A stretch of 64,000 bases of DNA from Pseudomonas sp. 8O (GCF_902506495.1 NZ_LR733265.1:436098-500097); one strand, 5' to 3'. Counted from the first letter of the stretch, positions 9,055 to 20,803 are shown. A program made the numbers and translations. Notes: generated from the sequence alone by a model not told the origin.

Positions 9055-9927
9055 ATGCCCATCTTGCAACGTGCATCCCACCATGAGCTACGCAGCGCCT
9101 TTCGTGCTCTGCTGGCCTCCGACCGCTGCTATCACACGGCTTCGGTCTTCGATCCCATGTCCGCCCGCATCGCCGCTGATCTCGACTTCGAGGTCGGCAT
9201 CCTCGGCGGTTCCGTCGCCTCCCTGCAGGTGCTCGGCGCGCCGGACTTCGCCCTGATCACTCTGAGTGAATTCGTCGAGCAGGCCGCGCGCATCGGCCGC
9301 GTCTCGCGTTTGCCGGTGATCGCCGACGCCGACCACGGCTACGGCAATGCGCTCAATGTGATGCGCACCGTGGTCGAGCTGGAACGCGCCGGCGTTGCCG
9401 CGCTGACCATCGAAGACACCCTGCTGCCGGCTCAGTTCGGCCGCAAGTCCACCGACCTGATTTCCATCGAGGAAGGCGTCGGCAAGATCCTCGCCGCGCT
9501 GGAGGCGCGTGTCGATCCGGAGCTCTCGATCATCGCCCGTACTCATGCGGGCGTACTGGAGGTGGACGAAGTGATCCGCCGCACTCGCGCCTACGAGGCG
9601 GCCGGCGCCGACGCTATCTGCCTGGTCGGGGTCAGGGATTTCGCCCATCTGGAGCAGATCGCCGCAGGCCTCAAGGTGCCGCTGATGCTGGTCACCTACG
9701 GCAACCCCGAACTGCGCGACAACCAACGCCTGGCGCGCCTGGGCGTGCGCATCGTGGTCAATGGCCATGCTGCCTACTTCGCTGCGATCAAGGCCACCTA
9801 CGACTGCCTGCGCGAACAGCGCGGTGCGCAGCCGTGCGACCTCAACGCCACCGAGCTGACCCACAAGTACACCATGCCCGAGGATTACATCGTCTGGGCC
9901 AAGGAGTTCATGGAAGTGCGCGAGTAA
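9055..9927 (+). CDS. Oxaloacetate decarboxylase (isocitrate lyase/PEP mutase superfamily)
   Basis: 290 residues, very close to the sequence I recall for PAO1 PA4872, a structurally characterised Mg2+-dependent oxaloacetate decarboxylase that makes pyruvate and CO2. Superfamily marks: [16 protein letters not shown] near the N-terminus, the metal-binding [14 protein letters not shown] (D-A-D motif), TIEDTLLP, and IIARTHAGV. The C-terminal third ([20 protein letters not shown]) matches the same subgroup. The ATG at 9055 gives a few extra residues compared with the PAO1 protein as I remember it; the start is not fully certain. The stop codon (TAA, 9925-9927) is followed with no gap by a 140 bp inverted-repeat element. 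Confidence 0.92.
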   Translation: MPILQRASHHELRSAFRALLASDRCYHTASVFDPMSARIAADLDFEVGILGGSVASLQVLGAPDFALITLSEFVEQAARIGRVSRLPVIADADHGYGNALNVMRTVVELERAGVAALTIEDTLLPAQFGRKSTDLISIEEGVGKILAALEARVDPELSIIARTHAGVLEVDEVIRRTRAYEAAGADAICLVGVRDFAHLEQIAAGLKVPLMLVTYGNPELRDNQRLARLGVRIVVNGHAAYFAAIKATYDCLREQRGAQPCDLNATELTHKYTMPEDYIVWAKEFMEVRE

Positions 9928-10067
9928 GAGCCTGTTCACGATCTGCTGCGCGTCGACCCTACGGCGTTAAAAACAGGCTCGGACTGCTCATTTACAGCTC
10001 GTAAACTCCGCGTCCTCGCCTGTTTTTGCCTTGTAGGCTTCTAGCTCGCAATATCGTGAACAGGCTC
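9928..10067 (+). repeat. Nested inverted-repeat element, copy 1 (140 bp)
   Basis: It starts on the base after the upstream stop codon. Perfect 15 bp terminal arms are GAGCCTGTTCACGAT (9928-9942) and its reverse complement (10053-10067). Inside are AAAAACAGGC (9969-9978) with GCCTGTTTTT (10018-10027), and a central TTTAC/GTAAA pair (9991-9995, 10001-10005). The whole element can fold as one long interrupted hairpin, and the inner stem ends in a T run on both strands, as a bidirectional terminator would. Related copies are at 22376, 41354 and 48632. Confidence 0.9.
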
Positions 10068-10139
10068 CTAGCAAGAACAGCACTTGCACTTCGCATTCCT
10101 CGGGCGCATATCTGTCCGGTGGGTGCGAGGAGGTGCAGC

Positions 10140-10406
10140 ATGGCCAGTGGTTGGGCGAACGACGACGCGGTACAGGAGCAGATCGACAGCAGCATCGAGG
10201 ATGCCGTTGCGCGAGCTCGCAGCCAACTGCCGAAGGGCGAGAGCCTGCGTCATTGCGAGGAATGCGATGCTGTCATTCCCGAGGCCCGTCGCCAGGCCAT
10301 TCCCGGCGTGCGCCTGTGCGTCAATTGCCAGGCCGAGCACGACCGGGAGAATGCCGCCTACAGCGGCTACAACCGACGCGGTAGCAAGGACAGCCAGTTG
10401 CGCTGA
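10140..10406 (+). CDS. DksA/TraR-type C4 zinc-finger protein
   Basis: 88 residues from the ATG at 10140, which is preceded by a good ribosome site (GAGGAGG). The C-terminal half has a C4 zinc finger, CEEC (about residues 39-42) and CVNC (about 60-63), with the intervening IPEARRQAIPGVRLC typical of DksA/TraR proteins. The coiled-coil arm of true DksA is almost absent, so this is a short TraR-like relative (the yybII group). Such proteins may bind in the RNA polymerase secondary channel, but that is unproved for this type. Its TGA abuts the stop of the convergent gene so that the junction reads TGATCA. Confidence 0.85.
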   Translation: MASGWANDDAVQEQIDSSIEDAVARARSQLPKGESLRHCEECDAVIPEARRQAIPGVRLCVNCQAEHDRENAAYSGYNRRGSKDSQLR

Positions 10407-10880
10407 TCAGGGCATGATGCTGTAGCCGCGCCCGCTCATGCAGGCCGAGTAGGCTTGCTGGGCATCCTCGCTGCTGCGCTCGTTGCGACGATCTTCACGG
10501 CGATCCTGGCGCTGCCTGGAACCACCCACTGCCATGCCCACCGCGGCCGCGTCTTTGGCCTGATTCTGCCGGTACTCCTGCTTGATGTCGTCATCCACGC
10601 GGTCGTAAGCGTCGTCGTGGTTTCGGCCACGCACCTCGGCGGCCGCCGCACCTGCAGCAGCGCCCACGGCGGCGCCACGCAAGCGTTCACCTCCGCGTGA
10701 GTCATCGCTACTGCTGCTCTGGCCGGTGAAACCGGTTTGCGACTGACAGGTGGCGATATCGGCCTGGATCTGCTCGGGGCTCTGGCCCTGAAGCGGTGTC
10801 AGGGTTTCGGCAAAGGCGACAGGCACGACCATAAGCAGTAGCCCACCGAGCAGGTGGGAATGTAGCGACGAGAGAGTCAT
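10407..10880 (-). CDS. Glycine-zipper envelope protein with signal peptide
   Basis: 157 residues: a Sec signal peptide (cleavage near AFA-ET, about residue 24), a CQSQTGF segment, then a glycine/alanine-rich stretch (GAAVGAAAGAAAAEVRG, about residues 70-86) typical of YMGG-like glycine zippers, and an arginine-rich, probably disordered C-terminal part (RQRQDRREDRRNERSS) before a final CMSGRGY. Glycine-zipper proteins usually insert into or associate with the outer or inner membrane; no specific function is known. The two late cysteines could form a disulfide. It is convergent with the zinc-finger gene and lies 75 bp upstream of nothing but the ureC 3' end. Confidence 0.72.
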   Translation of the reverse strand: MTLSSLHSHLLGGLLLMVVPVAFAETLTPLQGQSPEQIQADIATCQSQTGFTGQSSSSDDSRGGERLRGAAVGAAAGAAAAEVRGRNHDDAYDRVDDDIKQEYRQNQAKDAAAVGMAVGGSRQRQDRREDRRNERSSEDAQQAYSACMSGRGYSIMP

Positions 10881-10955
10881 GGCGGTGGTCTCCAGAAGGA
10901 ACCGTGACCCTTCAGTCTAGTCGCTGGCTACTCAGGCATGAGCCCACGGAAGGCG

Positions 10956-12656
<1,701 letters not shown>

Positions 12657-12683
12657 CGGCACTTCCTGTATTCGTTTGATCGT

Positions 12684-12812
12684 GCCCACGCTCTGCGTGG
12701 GCATGCAGTTGGCGACGCTCTGCGTCGCAGGGACGCGGAGCGTCCCGCTAAGGGTTCCACGCCGAGCGTGGGAACCATCAAAATGGCGGTATTCCCACGC
12801 CGAGCGTGGGAA
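12684..12812. repeat. Four-hairpin palindrome block inside the urease operon
   Basis: Four GC-rich palindromes in a row: GCCCACGCtctGCGTGGGC (12684-12702), GACGCtctGCGTC (about 12714-12726), GGGACGCggaGCGTCCC (12730-12746) and GGTTCCACGC...GCGTGGGAACC (12753-12776), followed by a fifth half-size copy TTCCCACGC/GCGTGGGAA (12792-12812). It occupies most of the ureB-ureC gap. The same series of units, in the same order, recurs at 25119-25228. It could slow or stabilise the transcript and so change the UreC to UreAB ratio. Confidence 0.85.
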
Positions 12813-12826
12813 CGATCATCTGTGTC

Positions 12827-13132
12827 TCAAAGATCGCCCATGACCCGTCCGGCGAATCCGAACACCCGGCGCGCGCCGGCCAGATCGACCAGCTCCACCT
12901 CGCGGCTCTGCCCCGGCTCGAAACGCACCGCAGTACCGGCCGGGATGTTCAGGCGCATGCCGCGCGCGGCCGCGCGGTCGAACAGCAGGGCATCGTTGGT
13001 CTCGAAGAAGTGGTAGTGCGAGCCGACCTGGATGGGCCGGTCGCCGCTGTTGGCCACGGAAAGGGTCAGGGTGCGGCGACCGGCATTGAGCTCGATCTCG
13101 CCGTCGGCAATCTGGTATTCGCCGGGAATCAT
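12827..13132 (-). CDS. ureB: Urease subunit beta
   Basis: 101 residues, the usual length for a separate UreB. Typical motifs: [16 protein letters not shown] at the N-terminus, [18 protein letters not shown] in the middle and GRVMGDL at the C-terminus. UreB packs with UreA and UreC in the cytoplasmic (ABC)3 enzyme and helps nickel-chaperone docking. Its start overlaps the stop of the upstream acetyltransferase by one base (TGATG), so translation is probably coupled. Confidence 0.97.
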   Translation of the reverse strand: MIPGEYQIADGEIELNAGRRTLTLSVANSGDRPIQVGSHYHFFETNDALLFDRAAARGMRLNIPAGTAVRFEPGQSREVELVDLAGARRVFGFAGRVMGDL

Positions 13133-13662
13133 CAGTCAGGCCTCGCAAGCGTCTTGTAGTAGATGGCATTGGCCCGGTAGGTGCCGTCCGGGCCGCAGGC
13201 GTAATCGGGTAGGCCACCAATGCTGACGTAGCCCAGGTTTCGATAGAGGTGCTCCGCGTCGCTGCCGGCCTCGGTGTCGAGATAGAGCAGGCCGCGTTTG
13301 CGGGCAGCTGCTTCCTGTTGGACAGCTAGCATCAACAGGCGAGCAACGCCACGACGGCGCGCCGTGCTGAGCACCAGCAGTTTCTGTACTTCCGCGCGGT
13401 TCAGCCCATTGGGCTTCTGACACAGGCTCAGTTGCACGCTGCCCAGAACGCGGCCTTGTTCATGGGCCACCCAGAGCAGCAGTGAACCGTCCGTCATGGC
13501 CGCATGCACCTGGGCGAAATATTCAGCGGCTTCTCGTTCGTCGAGGTCGGCGAGAAAGCCTATCGATGCGCCATGGCTGACGGCATCGAGCAGCAGGACG
13601 ATCAAACCTTCGCGGTAGTTGGCGAAGCTGGTGCTGTCGAGTCGCTGCAGCGTCACGTCCAC
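13132..13662 (-). CDS. GNAT-family N-acetyltransferase inside the urease operon
   Basis: 176 residues starting at GTG 13662, preceded by a strong AAGGAG site. GNAT signs: [18 protein letters not shown] (strand 4), the acetyl-CoA loop [10 protein letters not shown] (R-x-x-G-x-A) at about residues 99-108, and [21 protein letters not shown] near the C-terminus. The substrate is unknown. It lies 4 bp after the pat-like gene and overlaps ureB by one base, so it is embedded in the urease transcription unit. I recall a single acetyltransferase gene at this place in PAO1, so this second one is notable. Confidence 0.85.
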   Translation of the reverse strand: MDVTLQRLDSTSFANYREGLIVLLLDAVSHGASIGFLADLDEREAAEYFAQVHAAMTDGSLLLWVAHEQGRVLGSVQLSLCQKPNGLNRAEVQKLLVLSTARRRGVARLLMLAVQQEAAARKRGLLYLDTEAGSDAEHLYRNLGYVSIGGLPDYACGPDGTYRANAIYYKTLARPD

Positions 13663-13666
13663 GGTG

Positions 13667-14176
13667 TCACTCCTTGGCGCCGAGGATCAGTTGCATGAAG
13701 GTCAGATCCAGCCAGCGCCCGAACTTGCGGCCGACCTGTGGCATCTGCCCGGTGGTGACGAAACCAAGGCGCTGATGCAGACGGATCGAAGCGATATTCT
13801 CCGACTCGATGGCAGCGACCATGACGTGCAGGTTGGCGGCGCGAGCGCGCTCGATCAGCGCCTGCATCAGTAACGGACCAAGTCCCTGGCCGCGTTGGTC
13901 GGCGCGTACGTAGACCGAGTGCTCGACGGTCTGACGGAAGCCTTCGATGATGCGCCAGGTGCCGTAGCTGGCGTAGCCAACTACCTCGCCGGCGGCGTCA
14001 TGCGCCACCAGCACCGGGAAGCCGGCCGCCGTGCGCTCTGCCAGCCAGGCGCGGCGGTTGGCCAGATCCACCAGGGTCTCGTTCCAGATTGCCGTGGTGT
14101 GCTGCACCGCGTCGTTGTAGATGGCCAGGATGCCGGGCAGGTCGGTGTCGTTGGCGTCTTGAATCGAATAGGTCAT
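13667..14176 (-). CDS. pat: Phosphinothricin/methionine sulfoximine-type N-acetyltransferase
   Basis: 169 residues. It matches the Pat/Bar/MnaT group: YSIQDANDTDLPGILAIYND, the AIWNETLVDLANRRAWL stretch, YVRADQRGQGLGPLLM (the acetyl-CoA loop Q-R-G-x-G) and the C-terminal VGRKFGRWLDLTFMQL. These enzymes acetylate glutamine-synthetase inhibitors or certain amino acids. The gene is tightly placed: 3 bp after ureA and 4 bp before the second acetyltransferase. An orthologue sits between ureA and ureB in PAO1 (PA4866, from memory). Why it travels with urease is not established; protection of glutamine synthetase when ammonia is assimilated is one idea. Confidence 0.88.
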   Translation of the reverse strand: MTYSIQDANDTDLPGILAIYNDAVQHTTAIWNETLVDLANRRAWLAERTAAGFPVLVAHDAAGEVVGYASYGTWRIIEGFRQTVEHSVYVRADQRGQGLGPLLMQALIERARAANLHVMVAAIESENIASIRLHQRLGFVTTGQMPQVGRKFGRWLDLTFMQLILGAKE

Positions 14177-14179
14177 GGC

Positions 14180-14482
14180 TCAGGCAATCGGCTGATGGAC
14201 GGTCACCAGCTTGGTGCCGTCGGGGAAGGTGGCTTCGATCTGGATCTCCGGGATCATCTCCGGTACGCCCTCCATCACCTGATCACGGCTCAGCAGGGTG
14301 GTGCCGAAGTGCATCAGCTCGGCCACTGTCTGGCCGTCGCGCGCGCCTTCGAGCAGGGCGGCGGAGATATAGGCCATGGCCTCCGGGTAGTTCAGCTTGA
14401 CCCCGCGCGCCAGACGACGCTCGGCCACCAGGCCGGCGGTGAAGATCAGCAGCTTGTCTTTTTCTCTTGGTGACAAATCCAT
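14180..14482 (-). CDS. ureA: Urease subunit gamma
   Basis: 100 residues, standard UreA length. It starts at ATG 14482 with the canonical [18 protein letters not shown]; the longer reading frame upstream is not coding-like. Other landmarks: [27 protein letters not shown] and [18 protein letters not shown]. It is the first structural subunit gene of the ureA-pat-GNAT-ureB-ureC run and follows ureD after a 183 bp gap that contains a REP-like palindrome. Confidence 0.97.
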   Translation of the reverse strand: MDLSPREKDKLLIFTAGLVAERRLARGVKLNYPEAMAYISAALLEGARDGQTVAELMHFGTTLLSRDQVMEGVPEMIPEIQIEATFPDGTKLVTVHQPIA

Positions 14483-14593
14483 GACGGCTCCAGTCTGGAG
14501 CGGCAAGGCTGTGCCTTGTCCGCAATAGTGCTTCGGTCGCTGGGTGGAAAGCGGCGTGCGCTGTTCCACTCTGGCGTGGCTGTACTGCAATTT

Positions 14594-14652
14594 GTAGGGG
14601 CCGGCTGGCCGGCGATCAGGCCTCTGTTGATCGCCGGCAAGCCGGCTCCTAC
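14594..14652. repeat. REP-like inverted repeat (GTAGGAGC family)
   Basis: Paired arms GTAGGGGCCGGCTGGCCGGC and GCCGGCAAGCCGGCTCCTAC around a short loop, between ureD and ureA. Further members of this family lie at 22669-22726, 25035-25099 and 29636-29688. Confidence 0.85.
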
Positions 14653-14665
14653 ATGTCCGTTGTGC

Positions 14666-15502
14666 TCATGTGCTCCAGATTCGGGGTGGCACTGCTTCGC
14701 GCCCCAGCAGCGCCGGGCGCAGCAGGCGCCACAGGGCGATCAGCCAGGCGCGTGCCTTCAGCGCCTCGCTGGCCAAACAACGGGCGACCAGCAAGCCCGA
14801 GAGCTGGCTGAGGTCGCCACACACACCGTCGATCTTCAGCTCCCGGCAGCGCTCCAGCAGTTCGCTGTCCACTTCGCCGCTGACCAGCAGGGTGGCGAAC
14901 ACCGGTTGGCCGTTCAGTCCGATGGCCGAATCGAGCAGGCCATCGCCGCCGGCAACGCGCTGGCGCTCGTGCCAGAGCAGCTTGCCGTCACAGCGAATAT
15001 CCAGCGCGGCCTGGAAGTGACCACTGGAAAAGCGCTCGTCGGCGGCGGGGCGGCCGAGGGCGACGATATCCCAGTAGAACAGGCGGGCGTCACCGTGCAA
15101 TTCGATCTGCGTGTGCAGTTCGGCCTGGGCGCCGGCGTAGACGATGGTTTCCTGCGGCAGCCATTCCAGAGTGGCGCCGGCTTCGATGCTCAGGTGCAGA
15201 TTCTGCCGGGCGACGCCAGCGGCGCGATACCACTTGGCTGCGCCGGGGCTGGTGAGCTGTACCCAGGTGTTTTCACCCGCACGGGCCGAGATGTCCAGAA
15301 CGTCACCGCCAGCGATGCCGCCGGGCGGGTGGACGATGATGTGCTGGCACACCTGCGGACCTTCGGCATACAGGTGCTTCTGCACTCTAAGAGGGCCGAG
15401 GTGGCGCCTGTGCACTGGTGTGGTGCGTTCGCCGTGGCGCGCGTAGGCCAGCTCCAGCTCGGCAGACCAGCTTGGCGTGAACAGGGCGGCAGGCAGATTC
15501 AT
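14666..15502 (-). CDS. ureD: Urease accessory protein UreD
   Basis: 278 residues from the ATG at 15502 ([20 protein letters not shown]); the frame continues open upstream to 15949, but that extension is repetitive and not UreD-like. Family motifs: [10 protein letters not shown] (about residues 57-66), SPGAAKWYR and [14 protein letters not shown]. UreD (UreH) forms the platform on which UreF and UreG load nickel into apo-urease. It is the first gene of the urease cluster and is divergent from the TauE/SafE-type gene, with 180 bp between them for promoters. Confidence 0.95.
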   Translation of the reverse strand: MNLPAALFTPSWSAELELAYARHGERTTPVHRRHLGPLRVQKHLYAEGPQVCQHIIVHPPGGIAGGDVLDISARAGENTWVQLTSPGAAKWYRAAGVARQNLHLSIEAGATLEWLPQETIVYAGAQAELHTQIELHGDARLFYWDIVALGRPAADERFSSGHFQAALDIRCDGKLLWHERQRVAGGDGLLDSAIGLNGQPVFATLLVSGEVDSELLERCRELKIDGVCGDLSQLSGLLVARCLASEALKARAWLIALWRLLRPALLGREAVPPRIWST

Positions 15503-15682
15503 GGTGGGGCAGCGGTTCCGCAGGATAGTTGACCGAGTGGGCAAGCAAGAGGCGTGCCCTGAACCAATTCGGTGCGACTTCTTGCCTGCCTGCATCTGTG
15601 GCCAGTCGCGGTGCTTCATCTGGCTCTGCCTGTCGCGCCCGGCCAGCTCTAGAGTCGGGCGTACGATTCGTATGGAGCGCTC

Positions 15683-16393
15683 ATGTTCACCTTTATCGCC
15701 TTCGCCGCCGGCCTGGTGCGCGGCTACAGCGGCTTCGGTTTTGCCATGCTGATGGCGCTCGGATTGATGCTGCAGCTGCCGCCTGCCGAGGCGGTGCCGG
15801 TGGCTCTGATTCTCGACGTGGCCTGTAGCGTGACTCTCTGGCCGGCGGCGTTGCGCGCCGTTCATGGGCGTGTGCTGGTGCGCCTGCTGATGGGCATGCT
15901 GCTGGCGGTGCCGCTGGGCGCGTGGCTGCTGCTCTGGCTGCCTGCTCACGTCATGGCGCCGCTGGTGGCTGTGCTTTGTTTGTGTGGTGGCGTGCTGGTG
16001 TTATGGCTTCCGTCTATCGCCAGGCCGCTGGGCCAGGGCATGGCCTGGTTGGCGGGGCTGGCATCTGGTCTGGCGACCACCATGGCTTCGGCCGGCGGCC
16101 CGCCATTGATGATCTACCTGCTGCGTAGTGGCCTCGACGCACGTCAGTTGCGCGGCACGGCGGTGCTGTTCTTTCTGGCCAGCAGTTCCTTCGCGCTGAT
16201 CGGGCTTGGCGTCGCAGGTGTGCTGACCGGCGCGCAGTGGTGGCTGGCGCTGGAGCTTGCACTGCCGGCGCTGGCCGGCAATTTGCTCGGCCAGTGGCTG
16301 CTCCCGCGCTGGCAGCCGCTGTCGCTGCGGGTGCTGGTCGGCGGGCTGCTGGTACTGCTGTCGGCGGGGAGCCTGCTGAAGGCGATCTGGTAG
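15683..16393 (+). CDS. TauE/SafE (TSUP) family anion permease
   Basis: 236 residues, almost wholly hydrophobic, with seven or eight predicted helices in two similar halves: [21 protein letters not shown] in the first and a second G-L-A-S-G-L-A segment after [12 protein letters not shown], followed by [13 protein letters not shown]. This duplicated pattern is the mark of the sulfite exporter/TSUP family, which moves sulfonates, sulfite or organic anions. The substrate is not predictable. The gene is divergent from ureD. Its TAG stop codon (16391-16393) is part of the GTAGGG start of the following repeat. Confidence 0.85.
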   Translation: MFTFIAFAAGLVRGYSGFGFAMLMALGLMLQLPPAEAVPVALILDVACSVTLWPAALRAVHGRVLVRLLMGMLLAVPLGAWLLLWLPAHVMAPLVAVLCLCGGVLVLWLPSIARPLGQGMAWLAGLASGLATTMASAGGPPLMIYLLRSGLDARQLRGTAVLFFLASSSFALIGLGVAGVLTGAQWWLALELALPALAGNLLGQWLLPRWQPLSLRVLVGGLLVLLSAGSLLKAIW

Positions 16394-16612
16394 GGTGCGC
16401 CGCGCGCACCGAAAGCGTGTGCTATGGCTGCTGATCTGCAGGGCGTATCCGGTGTTGCGAAATTGCTGCGGTGCGCATGGCGCACACTACGGGCGGCATG
16501 TGTAGGGTGCGCCGCGCGCACCGAAAACGCGTGCTATGGCTACTGATCTGCAGGGCGTGTCCGGTGTTGCGAAATTGCTGCGGCGCGCATGGCACACCCT
16601 GCGGGCGGGTTC
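16390..16612. repeat. Tandem direct repeat of a 112 bp intergenic unit
   Basis: Two consecutive units, starting at 16390 and 16502, are about 90% identical. Each begins with GTAGGGTGCGCCGCGCGCACC, contains TGATCTGCAGGGCGT and GTTGCGAAATTGCTGCGG, and ends in a partner arm of the opening palindrome (GCGCACACTAC in the first, GCACACCCTGC in the second). No reading frame is conserved. The unit combines a GTAGGGTGCGC-type palindrome with about 60 bp of unique sequence. Confidence 0.85.
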
Positions 16613-16645
16613 GGTGTCGGTGACCCGCCCTGCGAGGCGCGTTCT

Positions 16646-18294
<1,649 letters not shown>

Positions 18295-18302
<8 letters not shown>

Positions 18303-18957
18303 GTTCGAAACCTCGTTTGGCGCCGAACCGGCTCGCCCACTTGAGCGCCAGTTCCAGGCAGATGCTGATGATCCAGTACAAGGCGATGACCACGATGAAC
18401 GCCTCGCTGGGGATGAAGTAGGTGGCCTGCACCGAGTTGGCCGCAGCGGTCAGTTCCTGCACGGTGATGATGGTGAGAAAGGCGGTGTCCTTCAGCGCGT
18501 AGATCAGTTGGTTGCCGAGCAGCGGGCGAGTACGGATCACCAGTTGCGGCAGGATGATCCGCCAGTACAGACGGCCTGGGCGAAAGCCGTGGGCCTTGGC
18601 CGCCTCGACCTGGCCGAGCGGCAGCACCAGGCGGGCACCACGCAGGATCTCGGCGAAGTAGGCCGCGTGATAGATGGCCAGCGCCACCAGGCCCGCGCCC
18701 CAGGCGCTGGGCTTCACCCCCAGGGCCGGCAGGCCGTAGTAGAGCAGGTAGGCCAGCACCAGGAAGGGCAGCATGCGCATCAGGTTGATCGCCCCGCGCA
18801 GCAGTGTCGACAGCCAGTTGCGGCCCTCCAGCAGGTAGACGCTGAAGCAGCCGATGACGAAGGCCGCCAGCACCGACAGGACGAACAGGATCAGGGTGTT
18901 GAGTGCGCCGTTGAGGAAGGCGCCGCGGGCCTCCCAGATGATGTTCCATTCGCTCAT
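18295..18957 (-). CDS. Polar amino acid ABC transporter permease (HisM-type)
   Basis: 220 residues with about five membrane helices. The ABC permease loop is visible around EAAKAHGFRPGRLYWRIILPQ (a degenerate EAA motif, about residues 130-150). It begins MSEWNIIWEARGAFLNGALN, typical of the HisMQ family. It pairs with the neighbouring permease 10 bp upstream and overlaps the ATPase gene by 8 bp. Confidence 0.9.
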
Positions 18958-18967
18958 GGTCGCGTCC

Positions 18968-19609
18968 TCACATGGCCAGTCGGTTGGCTTTCTTCTCGGC
19001 GATGGCCTGCACCTTGAGCAGCACGCCGATGATCAGCATGTACAGCAGGGCGGCGGCGAGAATCGGTGGCAGCGGCTCGTAGGTCACGGCGCTGATGCGA
19101 TTGGTCACGCGGGTCAGGTCGACGATGCCGATCACCGCGATGGCCGGGCTGCTCTTGATCAGGAAGGACATCTCGTTGACCAGGCCGGGCAGGCTGCTGG
19201 TGATCATCTGCGGCAGCATGATGCGGCGGAAGAACACGCCGTTGGTCATGCCGCAGGCCAGCGCCGCCTCCTTCTGCTCGCGGGAGAAACTGATGAAGGC
19301 CGTGCGCCAGACCTCGGCATTGAAGGCTGCGGTGTTCAGGGTGAGGGCAAGGATCGCCGCCGTGTTGCGATCCATGGCCAGGCCGAAGGTGGGTGCCGAG
19401 AGGAAGATGAACAGCACCAGGGTGACCAGCGGCGTGGCGCGCGCCAGGCTCACGTAGAGCACCAGTGCCTGTTCCACGAAGGGAATGCGCGCCATGCGCA
19501 GCAGGGCGATACCCAGGCCGATGACGACGCCCAGGGCGATGGCGATCGAGGAGATCCACAGAGTCGTCCAGGCGCCCTCGAGCAGCAATAACCAGGCTTG
19601 TCCGTTCAT
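18968..19609 (-). CDS. Polar amino acid ABC transporter permease (HisQ-type)
   Basis: 213 residues with about five helices and the EAA-type loop SREQKEAALACGMTNGVFFR (about residues 112-131) that contacts the ATPase. RATPLVTLVLFIFLSAP is the usual P-loop-like turn of this family. It is the second membrane subunit of the importer. The binding-protein gene lies 191 bp upstream, separated by a perfect 21 bp inverted repeat that may attenuate the membrane-subunit genes relative to the binding protein. Confidence 0.9.
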   Translation of the reverse strand: MNGQAWLLLLEGAWTTLWISSIAIALGVVIGLGIALLRMARIPFVEQALVLYVSLARATPLVTLVLFIFLSAPTFGLAMDRNTAAILALTLNTAAFNAEVWRTAFISFSREQKEAALACGMTNGVFFRRIMLPQMITSSLPGLVNEMSFLIKSSPAIAVIGIVDLTRVTNRISAVTYEPLPPILAAALLYMLIIGVLLKVQAIAEKKANRLAM

Positions 19610-19700
19610 GTCGGGCTCCTAGAAAAAAGGTGGGGTGTTGCAAGCAAGGTCAGGGCCAGGCGGCTGGCCCTGATAGGCGGCAGTGCACTGCAAATGAGCA

Positions 19701-19765
19701 GTAGGGTGCGCCGTGCGCACCGAAACGCTGGCACCGTTGACGCTGGTGCGCACGGCGCACCCTAC
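19701..19765. repeat. Perfect 21 bp inverted repeat (GTAGGGTGCGC family)
   Basis: GTAGGGTGCGCC followed by GTGCGCACC at 19701-19721 is repeated exactly in reverse at 19745-19765 with a 23 bp loop. It lies between the binding-protein gene and the permease genes of the ABC transporter. Other members: 16390, 16502, 58904-58957, 61696-61738 and a half copy at 37623-37643. Confidence 0.92.
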
Positions 19766-19800
19766 GGGAACCATGCCAGGCATCTGGCATCAGCCTGTTT

Positions 19801-20685
19801 TCACTCCATGCCGGCCAGCTTGTGGAACTGCTCTACCTTGGTGATCGGCTCCTTGGGCATGGCCGGGAAGGCTTCGCCGAACCACTTGTTCTGCAACTCG
19901 GCCAGGCGACCGCTGTCGCGCACTTCGTTCATGAAACCGGTGAGGAGCTCCAGCAACTCGGGGCTGCTCTTGGGCACCGGCCAGGCGGCGAAACCGTCGC
20001 CGGAAACGGCGATGCCCTTGGCGAAGGTGTCGCCACGGGTCTTGACCAGGTCATTGACCGAAATCAGTGCGTTGATCACGTAGTCCAGGCGACCGTTGGC
20101 CAGGTCGGCGTAGGCCTCCGGGTAGGACGGGTATTCGGTCACGGTGCCGATCTCGCAGCCTTCGGTAGCCATCATTTTCTTCAGCTCCGGCAGGCGCGCG
20201 AGCAGGGCGCTGCCGGCCTGCAGGCCGACGGTCTTGCCGCACAGGCTGGCGATGTCGCTGAGGCTGTCGTCACCGGCGCGCTTGACGTAGAAGTGTTGCG
20301 CCGAGGCGAAGGGCGGGGCGAAGTTGAACACGCGCAGGCGGTCGTCGGTGACCAGGGCACCGGTGAAGGCCATGTCGTACTGGCCAGACGAGACCGAGGC
20401 GAGCAGGCCGGTCCAGGGCAGGATTTCCTGCTTCACGTCGAAGCCCTGTGCCTTGGCGTAGGTCTTCAGGTCTTCGAGCAGCTCCTTGTGAAAACCCTCG
20501 GGCTTGCCGTCGACGATGAAGTTGAACGGCGCGTAATCATCCTCGGTGGCGACGGTCATCACACCCTTGGACTTGATGTCGTCGAGGTCGGCGTGGGCGC
20601 TCAGCGAGGCGCCGACCAGGCAACTGGCCAGGGCCAGCTTGCGCAGCAGACCGAAGGATTTGGAATCGGTGTTCGATGGCTTCAT
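19801..20685 (-). CDS. Amino acid ABC transporter substrate-binding protein
   Basis: 294 residues from ATG 20685 (MKPSNTDSKSFGLLRKLALA), giving a signal peptide with cleavage near AHA-DL. The mature SBP_bac_3 fold shows KGVMTVATEDDYAPFNFIVDG, EILPWTGLLASVSSGQYDM (the conserved W-x-x-L-x-x-x-L-x-x-G-x-x-D pattern) and PFASAQHFYVKR. It should be the periplasmic receptor for the two permeases and ATPase downstream. The ligand is unknown, though the divergent MocR regulator suggests an amine or amino acid. An upstream ATG at 20811 has no signal-peptide logic and is rejected. Confidence 0.9.
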   Translation of the reverse strand: MKPSNTDSKSFGLLRKLALASCLVGASLSAHADLDDIKSKGVMTVATEDDYAPFNFIVDGKPEGFHKELLEDLKTYAKAQGFDVKQEILPWTGLLASVSSGQYDMAFTGALVTDDRLRVFNFAPPFASAQHFYVKRAGDDSLSDIASLCGKTVGLQAGSALLARLPELKKMMATEGCEIGTVTEYPSYPEAYADLANGRLDYVINALISVNDLVKTRGDTFAKGIAVSGDGFAAWPVPKSSPELLELLTGFMNEVRDSGRLAELQNKWFGEAFPAMPKEPITKVEQFHKLAGME

Positions 20686-20782
20686 GGGCGTGCTCCAGAG
20701 GTGTCGACAAGGGTTGTCCAGGCCGCTCGGCGGCGCTTTCGTTTTCACCTTAGAGAGGCCTGGCGAGCCGGCGATAGGGGCA

Positions 20783-20803
20783 GTTCCGGCCTTTGTTCTG
20801 GCC
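20783..20803. promoter_or_regulatory. Candidate MocR operator: direct repeat GTTCYGGCC
   Basis: GTTCCGGCC (20783-20791) and GTTCTGGCC (20795-20803) are direct repeats with a 3 bp spacer, in the 176 bp between the divergent binding-protein and MocR genes. MocR proteins often bind direct repeats in such divergent regions. Placement and form are suggestive only. Confidence 0.35.

Noticed and set aside
9928..10067. Copy 1 of the nested element as a small coding gene
   Set aside because: Frames across it are not preserved among the four copies, whereas base pairing is.
15503..15949. N-terminal extension of ureD
   Set aside because: The frame stays open upstream, but the sequence is glutamine/histidine/arginine-rich and not UreD-like, and it overlaps the divergent TSUP gene.
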